Both the position numbers and the translations under genes were made by a program. From contig SMSO01000014.1 of assembly GCA_004764695.1 (NCBI GenBank), forward strand, positions 757,148 through 821,147: a stretch of 64,000 nucleotides of DNA, in the 5' to 3' direction. The notes below the pieces were generated by a model that saw only the letters and a list, made by a program, of their open reading frames with translations, did not search any database and was not told where the DNA came from. This stretch comes from Schizochytrium sp. TIO01 (taxonomy: Eukaryota; Sar; Bigyra; Thraustochytrida; Thraustochytriidae). Position 1 is the stretch's first letter; each line of letters begins with the position of its first letter. This document shows positions 56,826-64,000 of this stretch, piece by piece.

Positions 56826-59514
56826 TCATTCTGGATATGTCGTCTGCTTTTGAAGAAGTCTCAAGGTTGCAGTCGGAGATATTAGTTCTCGATGAAACTC
56901 AAAAGCGATTCCCTGTAAGGGAATCTCATTGAAAGCTTGCTGAAATGTTGTTTGACTAGATCGCCTCGATCGAAGTGGTGGCAGCTCAACCTGGCCGGAG
57001 CTTGAACGGGAATATGCAGGTAGTGGACGTGGAGATAGTGCAGCTCTTGGCCATTTAATATTAAAGGAACTCTGATCTGGCCAGTACTTTGACACGTTTG
57101 GACACGCTAAATGAACCACTCCTTGCATTTTCAATTGGTCGACACTCTTTTCATTACTTTGTTCTTTGGTAGGGAGGAAAATTGCTCCGTATTGAGATGT
57201 ATTGCGAATTATTCCACTCCGGACATATCCACTCGCCTCAGGGGCTTGCAACCACAAGGGTAGCAACTGAAGTGGGAAAAGCACGAAACTTTCAGGTGCA
57301 TCGTGAAGTTGCAGGATGGCTACATCAGGCGGATAATCTTGAAGTTGGCTTATTGGAATGAGAGGAAAATCCGTTTTAAGATTCAACCCGCGCGATTGAC
57401 ATTCCTTCATGGGGTCGTACTCTTCAAAGTTGTCTTCAGACGTTCGAACAAAATCAATTAGCTTTACGCGTACCTGCGCCTCGGCACGTTGTAGGTGTGT
57501 ATTCAAAATAACCTCGATGACCTCGACATTAACAAGTACCGAAGGTGTGGACTCTCCCAATAATGGTGCTAGACAACGCATCCCAACATAACAATCATCT
57601 ACAGAAAAACCCTTACACGTGTTTGGTTTCTCACAAGTCAATTTGGGGGGCTCTTCGTAGCCGTAGAAAGACGAACCTGCCACAAATTTAGCTTCTAGAG
57701 CTGTATATGATATCCGGCCTTTGTTTGAAATACGAAATGCAGCATCCTCTGGCATACCTGCATAAAGCAGATAATTTAAGGAGTCTTCGTTCGTGGTTGG
57801 GTTATGAAGGCACTTGCTGTGATCGAATACAAGCTCTTCCAGCATTGTATTCCGATTAAGCATCGATATGAGCAGCTTTGAACCTTTAGTGGTGTATCCG
57901 GAGTTCTCAAAGTGTAGCACTTGTAGTGTTATATTTGAAGCAATAGAGCGCACAAATACTTCGCACCCTCGATCACTGATACGTGTGTTTCCACTTATAA
58001 ATAGTTTTGTAAGGTATGTGCGAGGATTCGATAACATACGTGCAATTTGCGACAGGTGGTTGTCAGTGAGCCCCGCAAAGCTTAGATCAAGCATGTGGAT
58101 GGTAGGATTACTAGAGAGGCTACTGATCACCTTCGAAAGAGATCCCAGCCCCAAGTCAGTATGATGTAAAATCAGATTTTTCACTGTACTCGTAGAGTTT
58201 TGCAAAAGTAATGCCAGCGCACGACCGATTCGTGGCCCTAACACGTTATTACTCAAATCTAAATTTTCGAGAGAGGGCAAGCCTCCATTCCCAATAGCTT
58301 GCTGTAATTCAGCAGAAAATCTCTCGTGAGTGCGAACGTCATCTTCACCAATGCCGTTAGATTGTAACGATAAATAGCGCAAACAACTGGCAAAAGACGC
58401 TTTCTGTAGTTCATTCAGCAGAGAGGAAGCGCCATCTGTACCCAGATTATTGGAGCATATTACAAGTCGATGCAGGAAACGAACTGATTTGGCTGCAAAT
58501 ACTGGCGAAAGGGCATATCCAACTCTGTCACATAGATTGTTTTTCCCAGAGTTCGATTTTTTCTACTTTTTCTAGCTCCTGCAACCCGGCACCACATGCT
58601 GTAAGGTGCGTGTCCGAAAGCATTAGGTCTTTCAATCGAAGACAATCTTCTTTAAGAGAAGACAATACACTTCTACTTACTCCGACATTTAGCTGGATAC
58701 ATGTGGTACAGTAAGCTCTCACAGCAAGTTGTCTTTGCCATTCGTAGTGGGTCAATTTCCCAGCATCCGCTTCTAGCTCTTCTTCTGCACATTCGAGATC
58801 TTTGCTAGCCTGCTCTATTAATGGATTAATTTCAGCTGTTACCTTTTCAAGATCTTCTGCTAAAACCCTTCGATAATATTTGCCCTCGCCCGACGAATCT
58901 TCCAGAATATCAGGATTCAGAGACGCTAGCTCAATAATCATCAAATCATATTCCTCCTGTCTCATTGCAAGTAGTTCACGTAGTCGGCTTTGGGTTTGCT
59001 CCAACCGCTCACGAAGTTTAGTGATATCTTCAGTGTATCTTTTAGCTAGTTTCCGATCCACCTCTGCCCGAATATTTGCCAAGCAAGATCCTTTCACTTC
59101 CTCTGGATTAGAGGCTTGCATGAGCTTATGGGGAGCATAATGAAGTGGCAATTGAAGTTCTCGGATTTTGTGAATTAAGATGTTGCGATCTAGCTCGTAA
59201 GCGAGATGCCCTTCATTTCCAAAGGGCTGTGTTTTATTCCAATTGTATTGCTTTCGCTCCCAAAGTATTCGCTTTGCCTCGATGCCTCTAGCTCGTTCAC
59301 GAGCTGCTACACTTGCGTACCCTTGGCGCCGTGCCTCCCCCTCTGCATTTTGCCTTGCTACCTTCGCTCCAATGCATTTCCGTGCAAGTCGGGTACGCCG
59401 CTCCAAAACATTTAGTTTATGCAGTACCTGATCATCTTCAGGCCCTGATTGTAGTTCCTGCATTTTAACTTTTGTAATTGTTCCTGGTGTTTCGGTACTC
59501 TGAGCTTTTGACAT
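56826..59514 (-). CDS. coiled-coil and leucine-rich-repeat protein, split by a +1 frameshift
   Basis: Two minus-strand frames form one protein of about 894 residues. Frame 1 starts at ATG 59514 and gives 328 residues, mostly coiled coil (about 25-95 and 150-255), ending inside an LRR (VEKIELW then a premature stop). Frame 2 takes over at once with KNNLCDRVGYALS and continues with LRRs of the ribonuclease-inhibitor type (LENLDLSNNVLG, MLDLSFAGLTDNHL, LTKLFISGN). The last 320 or so residues are an unidentified region with DDCYVGMRCLAPLLGE, followed by a Ser/Arg/Pro-rich tail. The switch falls in a CCC/TTTTT homopolymer at 58540-58547 (GGGAAAAA on the coding strand); removing one base restores a perfect LRR. 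A sequencing or assembly error is the simplest cause, with true mutation as the alternative. Likely a cytosolic or cytoskeletal scaffold; function unknown. Confidence 0.8.
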
Positions 59515-60203
59515 ACATTCGCAATGATACTACCCAGCCAGACCTACCTTGCCTACTGGTGTGCGAGCTGCTCGCTTTCATTCACATACGTGTATAAGTC
59601 GAGTCCACTTTTTCAAGCTGTTTTGATCTTGTAGTTCTTGACTTTAGGCGCGAAGTAATTCGTTCCCACGCGATACGGTGTGCACCTTTGGTCAAAAGTG
59701 ACTTTATTTGAAAAAAAAAAAAAAAGAGAATCTTCGTTTTAATCCCTCATCCACTGAAACTTCCACCGTTTGTTTCGTGAAGGCTTTGAAAAGAGTGTAT
59801 AACTGTTAACTATTGTATGACATGGCTCTTGAAATCATAGAAACTATTATGCAAAAAGTAACCTTGTCGATATCATAGAAGAATTCGCGATCAAAGGTCG
59901 AAGATAAGGAGGCAAAGCTTGTCTTAAATTAGGTTTCACTCTTTTAATAAGCTTTCTCAATTCATTTGAACCTGGTAGTCAAGAAATAGCACAGAAACGC
60001 AGCGCGCACTTTGCAGCGAGATAATTGGAAAAGTCGAAGAAAAGTATTAATGTTGAGCTGAGAGAACTTGTTTGCAGCATCCAAATCCTTGTGTCTTGAA
60101 AAAAATGAACAGAATATATTCGTGTTTTTACAACAGAGACAAGGCAATAAAATGAATATTATAAGTTTAAGTATCCAAATCTGAAAAAAAAGGCTGTCAA
60201 TAT
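59515..60203. other. gap between the LRR and DHHC genes
   Basis: About 690 bp with the promoter of the LRR gene and the 3' flank of the DHHC gene, both on the minus strand. A run of 15 A residues lies at 59711-59725. Nothing else is seen. Confidence 0.6.
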
Positions 60204-61451
60204 TTATGAAGACTTCATTTTGCCAGATTTTTTTGACTTTTTTGCTGCGGTCTTTGATGTCGCTGATCCCTCTTGTTTTTTACGAAGCTCGTTAAGAACA
60301 CGCAGATAAGGTGGCGAAATGACGTCTACAATATTTGCAATAGGTCCTTTATTGTAGATATTGTTAGGAAGTCGCAGGGGGAAGTCTCTAGCGCGTCGGT
60401 CAAACAAAGGGGGTGCAGTATCTGGATTGATCTTTTCAGCCTCTACCTCCGGGTCAGGTTTCTCCTTCAATTCCGGATAGTCTTCAGGGTTCTTCTTTGC
60501 GAGTTGGTCTCGGCTTTTATAATATTGAGCAATGCTTCCCCATTTCGCGCTCTCATTAGTAGTGTAGCCACTGATGATGAGATATACATGATAGAGGTAG
60601 AACGCGAAAACAACTATACCCATGACAGCTGAAAGCACCAAGAGCATACATAAGATTGTCTTGCGCAAAAAAACGAAGGTGAACACCATAGACCAGCTCG
60701 CGGGGTTTCGCTCACCTGTTTCGCGGTTGATAAAACTTCGCTCCCACAAATGATGGCTATCAATAAAATCCATAAGAATGTAAGCAATGCCATAGCTTGC
60801 ATAAAACAAAAGCCCAACAGTACTAAGCAAAAAGGTGAGAAATTTGTAATAGTTTGCTTCTCCAACGCATGTGTTGATCCAAGGGCAGTGGTGGTCAAAG
60901 CGACTCACGCACACATTGCAGATACTGCAATGTTTAGATCTTGCTGGTTTGTGAAATTTGCAGGTAGGGCATGAGCGGTCCTTGACATACAAGAAGCCAT
61001 CGTAGGGCCAATGATCATAGACAGGAAGATTTTCAGCAGAGATTCTTCCGGGATCGCTCCGGCTCGCGCGAATAAAAGTCATGAGCGTGAAAAGGACTGA
61101 CGCATGACTAGTGTACAAATGAATTTCACCGAGGTAACGATTGGGAATGTATGGCATGGCCTCAAAATTAAAGGCGATGAAACCACCTACAACGAGAGCT
61201 AAGTACACAATCTGCAAAATGGGATTTGGCTTATTGCAAACATAGTCCACGGTACCTTTCCAGCACCCCACCAGCGAGCTTCCACATGGTAGCGAGCCCA
61301 CAAGCTTCTCAGCTTGTTTGGGGAGCCACACTGTACAAGACCATGTCGTGCGGCCCAAGAGGCCGTTATCCTCTGCGTCGCCCATGAAACAAATGCATAC
61401 TAGTGCAATGATCACTGTGAAGTATACCAAGCTCGCTGTTAGGATGTCCAT
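60204..61451 (-). CDS. DHHC palmitoyltransferase, ZDHHC4/Swf1 type
   Basis: 415 residues from ATG 61451. Membrane helices lie at about 5-22, 78-97, 112-128, 205-228 and 262-292. The Cys-rich DHHC domain (about 155-205) has CPTCKFHKPARSKHC and then DHHCPWINTCVG, with catalytic Cys189 in D186-H-H-C189. After the last helix comes TTNE (297-300), the TTxE motif of the family. Such enzymes transfer palmitate from acyl-CoA to cysteines of membrane-associated proteins, usually in the ER or Golgi. The N-terminal pair of helices and the NxxVGxxNYxxF context resemble ZDHHC4 and yeast Swf1, which acts on transmembrane proteins near the bilayer. The tail is Lys/Ser-rich (KKSKKSGKMKSS). The gene is uninterrupted and all zinc-binding and catalytic residues are present. 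Confidence 0.95.
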   Translation of the reverse strand: MDILTASLVYFTVIIALVCICFMGDAEDNGLLGRTTWSCTVWLPKQAEKLVGSLPCGSSLVGCWKGTVDYVCNKPNPILQIVYLALVVGGFIAFNFEAMPYIPNRYLGEIHLYTSHASVLFTLMTFIRASRSDPGRISAENLPVYDHWPYDGFLYVKDRSCPTCKFHKPARSKHCSICNVCVSRFDHHCPWINTCVGEANYYKFLTFLLSTVGLLFYASYGIAYILMDFIDSHHLWERSFINRETGERNPASWSMVFTFVFLRKTILCMLLVLSAVMGIVVFAFYLYHVYLIISGYTTNESAKWGSIAQYYKSRDQLAKKNPEDYPELKEKPDPEVEAEKINPDTAPPLFDRRARDFPLRLPNNIYNKGPIANIVDVISPPYLRVLNELRKKQEGSATSKTAAKKSKKSGKMKSS

Positions 61452-63309
61452 CTTTCCTCAAATCGCTCTTTGGAGGCGCGCAGCCTTAATCGTTGATAAC
61501 GAGTTCGTGTCGTACAGGTCCTCGTCCGGGTATCAACAACGAACTTTGAATCCCTTTTTGCAGATCTGCAATCCGACTCACGCCACACACTCACACACAC
61601 GCAAAGTGCAATCTGCTACGCCTCTGCCAGCAGCTGGTGGCTCGCACGCGCTGGCCTAGTTGGCCAAGCGAGTGCAGCAAGGTCAGCAGATAGGGCTTCA
61701 ATGAAGTTTTATTGCCAAGTGTCGCTGTTCCTTTTCTTTATCAAACAATTCTAACCTAGTAGAAATATGCACTAAGACAAGGAAAAAAGAAAATTGAAAT
61801 GTTAAACTAGAAAAACTAGAAACTATAATATAAAATATTAGGCTAGCAAGGTGAGTACTCTTTGGGTTTGTAAAAGCCAACCCTCGGATTAGTAAAGTTA
61901 CCACATGTGCAAGTTTATCTGGTTGCTATTAAAAAAGTTAATGAACACTACTTCAATTGATTTTGTAAAGAACATGAGCATTGTAATAGTTCAGAAAAGT
62001 GAAGACACTATCACATCAATGTAATATTCGAAAAGACAATAGCACGGAATTGAAGAAGGCAATAAATGGCATAGCCTACCGTTTCTCTTTCCTTATTTTG
62101 AACGAACTTTGTATTCGTAATTCTTCTGTTAAGTTAATTCAACTAGATTCATGAAGATCTGCCAGCTCTCAAGCAAGGCAACATATTTGAGTAGAAAATT
62201 GTAAGCCTTTTAAGCGTCGATCACATCCACAGACCATAATTACGCGGTATCGATCAACTAAACACCGTACACAAACCCATAATGATAATTTAAGTTTACT
62301 AATAAACGGGGTATCTCTTGAGGTGCGATTTGGCTTTAGCACAGCTTCAGAGAGAACTAATATATAGTTAACACGAATTTATTTGATCGACGTGCATTGC
62401 ACACACGTTGTTAAAGATGAAACTCATTGGGTTAATAACATGTCGTCTGCCTGAAATAGTCCTACTATAGAAGTTGATCAGTATAATTTATAAATTTGCC
62501 TCTGTTGAAAAGGTTCGTGGTGTGTCAATATTTGAAAAGCTGAAGTATGTCAACATGATGTCCCTACATTCTGGGTACAAGTATAGATCAATCTTTATTT
62601 GGTGAATACTGAATATATAAATTTGAGCACCTTGGAACGAAGTGCTATTTCATTTTGTCTATGAATTTGAAAAAACAAATAAAGTAATATAAAAAGCAGA
62701 AAACTCATCTAGATAGCTGCGGTCTTAGGGTTTGAAAAAGCAGACAGATAGGTTTGCAATATAAATTTATTATCTTGCAAATCAAAGTCAGCACGACAAT
62801 CACGGTGATTTACATTCGTTGGTTCTCAACTTTTGATGAAAAGAAGATAGTGTTGAGGGAGGAGACAAGTTTCAAAGCTAAAGTGGAGATCTTATGTAGG
62901 TACAATAAACTCCAGAAAAAGATTGATCTCGAGCTCATTTTATAGTCATCCCTGGAGCAGTAATACTGGCAAGAAAGAGAATGTTTCAAGATGCTCATGA
63001 ACGAAGATAACTCTCGAAAGGAACTAGTAAAAAAGGCGTCTACTAATATTTTAGATACTATCATAGTAGGGACCTTTAAAAAAAAAATCAAGTTGAGCAA
63101 AGAAAAAAGTAACCCAAACAGAGCATTTACAAACCCTGAACAGTTGGGGGGACTGTTTGTACAGTCAAGAGAATAGTCGCCTCCAGACTCAAGGCCCTCC
63201 ACAACTTGCAAATTCCTTCGCCACCGTACCCTGAGCGAATGAATAAGTGCTTGCTTCTCTAGAGCACTTTTGTCTATCTCACAATCTACAAAACCTCATC
63301 AACAACGTC
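61452..63309. other. divergent intergenic region
   Basis: About 1.9 kb between divergently transcribed genes. The left part should hold the DHHC promoter and the right part that of the gene at 63310. An open frame on the minus strand at 62810-63211 (133 codons, hydrophobic) is opposed by Lys-rich frames on the plus strand at 62754-62945 and 62991-63176; none resembles a known family, and A/T bias explains the residue composition. I support no gene here. Confidence 0.5.
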
Positions 63310-64000
63310 ATGCCAACCAATACCCGCGCCGCAAGGCGCGAGGCTCGCACTAAGGCTCGCACTGATGAAAGACCGCAGAGGTCCCGGACTTCGAGAATGT
63401 CATCTTCGTCAGCTTCATCAGCATCTTCTGCATCGTCTTCGCCCGAAGCTGCAACATCAACAAAGACTTTGAGAGCTCGAACTAGAGGAGCCACAAAATC
63501 GCGGCGAGAAATCGCAGAATTAACGTCAAAGTCTGCCTCAATGAAGCGCAAAAGTAGTGTCAAGAAGCCGCGAAAAAGATTGAGAAGGGAGGCCCTCGAA
63601 AAGGCAGATCAGGATGAAGAAGAGCAGCTTATTAGCAAGAGACTGAGGCGAAATCGTCGTGATGCCCAAGCTGAAGAAAAAGCATTCGAAGATACTCAGC
63701 ATCGAGGAAGAAGTCGAAGAATTCAAGTACATGCGACCAGGAGCTCTAAAGCTGGACGTGGAGGTAAATATGCAAGTAACGAAGATGACGAAGATTCAGA
63801 GGAGGTTGACATAGATGCATATTCTTCACAACCAGATGCGGATGAAGATGATGCGTATGAAGAAGAAGATGATGAAAACGATGGCAGCGGAGATGATCAA
63901 GAGGAAGAAGGAGATGATGGTGACAGTGATTCTGCTGAAGAGACTCAAGATAAGCGACCTGTGCACTCACGCCCAACGCGCAGGTCTGCAAGACATCAGG
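63310..64000 (+). CDS. highly charged, probably nuclear protein, truncated by the right edge
   Basis: An open frame begins at ATG 63310 (MPTNTRAARREART) and is still open at the last base, giving at least 230 residues. The first 160 residues are Arg/Lys/Ser-rich with several basic clusters (KRKSSVKKPRKRLRRE) that fit nuclear localisation signals. Residues 160-215 are very acidic (Asp/Glu runs), followed by another basic patch (RPTRRSARHQ). This alternation of basic and acidic disordered segments is typical of N-terminal tails of chromatin proteins such as ATAD2/Yta7-type ATPases or remodeller subunits, but no domain is yet reached, so the family is unknown. Most shorter frames in this region are shadows of it. 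Confidence 0.75.
   Translation, partial: MPTNTRAARREARTKARTDERPQRSRTSRMSSSSASSASSASSSPEAATSTKTLRARTRGATKSRREIAELTSKSASMKRKSSVKKPRKRLRREALEKADQDEEEQLISKRLRRNRRDAQAEEKAFEDTQHRGRSRRIQVHATRSSKAGRGGKYASNEDDEDSEEVDIDAYSSQPDADEDDAYEEEDDENDGSGDDQEEEGDDGDSDSAEETQDKRPVHSRPTRRSARHQ

Noticed and set aside
58528-58552. Programmed +1 ribosomal frameshift in the LRR gene
   Set aside because: The site (CTC TGG G) is unlike known +1 shift sites, and adjacent homopolymers make an indel error or mutation more likely.
1-64000. CRISPR arrays, rRNA genes, bacterial-type operons
   Set aside because: No regularly spaced repeats, rRNA signatures or ribosome-binding-site-linked gene strings were seen; the window is eukaryotic in style.

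Overview
The window looks like nuclear DNA of a protist, most likely a stramenopile and perhaps a thraustochytrid or another labyrinthulomycete. Reasons: most genes are long intron-poor ORFs; two genes carry GT-AG introns; a Pol III-type tRNA gene is present; a secreted subtilisin has Pro-Thr linkers of a kind common in stramenopiles; and a Crinkler-like P-loop NTPase occurs. The lineage is inferred from gene style, not from a marker gene.

Left third (1-22.5 kb). A possible gene tail touches the left edge. Three well-supported genes follow, all on the minus strand: an Rrp6/EXOSC10-family protein (2007-5741) whose four acidic catalytic residues are all replaced; a secreted subtilisin with PA domain and Cys-rich tail (9431-11761); and an 876-residue P-loop NTPase (19825-22455). 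A tRNA-Val(UAC) gene with its Pol III terminator lies at 18936-19027. The remaining DNA is AT-rich without convincing coding sequence.

Middle (22.5-44.4 kb). A long gene-free tract includes about 10 kb (27-37 kb) full of unrelated tetranucleotide microsatellites. It ends at a mitoferrin-type mitochondrial carrier (37403-38794) with a large low-complexity insert. Its stop codon is 12 bp from that of a convergent, intron-containing VMA21-type V-ATPase assembly factor (38807-39774). A region near 42.1-43.1 kb may hold a decayed gene.

Right third (44.4-64 kb). Several small single-pass membrane protein genes lie in a row on the plus strand (44457, 46258, 49135, 52845, 55809). Two of them sit in a young 2.3-2.4 kb direct segmental duplication. 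There the exon coding for the membrane segment has diverged while the flanks and cytosolic tail stayed almost identical; comparing the copies exposes a 5' exon and intron. Next come a coiled-coil/LRR gene split by a +1 frameshift in a homopolymer (56826-59514), a ZDHHC4/Swf1-like palmitoyltransferase (60204-61451), and the start of a highly charged, probably nuclear protein that runs off the right edge (63310).

No operon logic applies. The strongest candidates for something undescribed are the cluster of small membrane proteins and the catalytically dead Rrp6 homologue.
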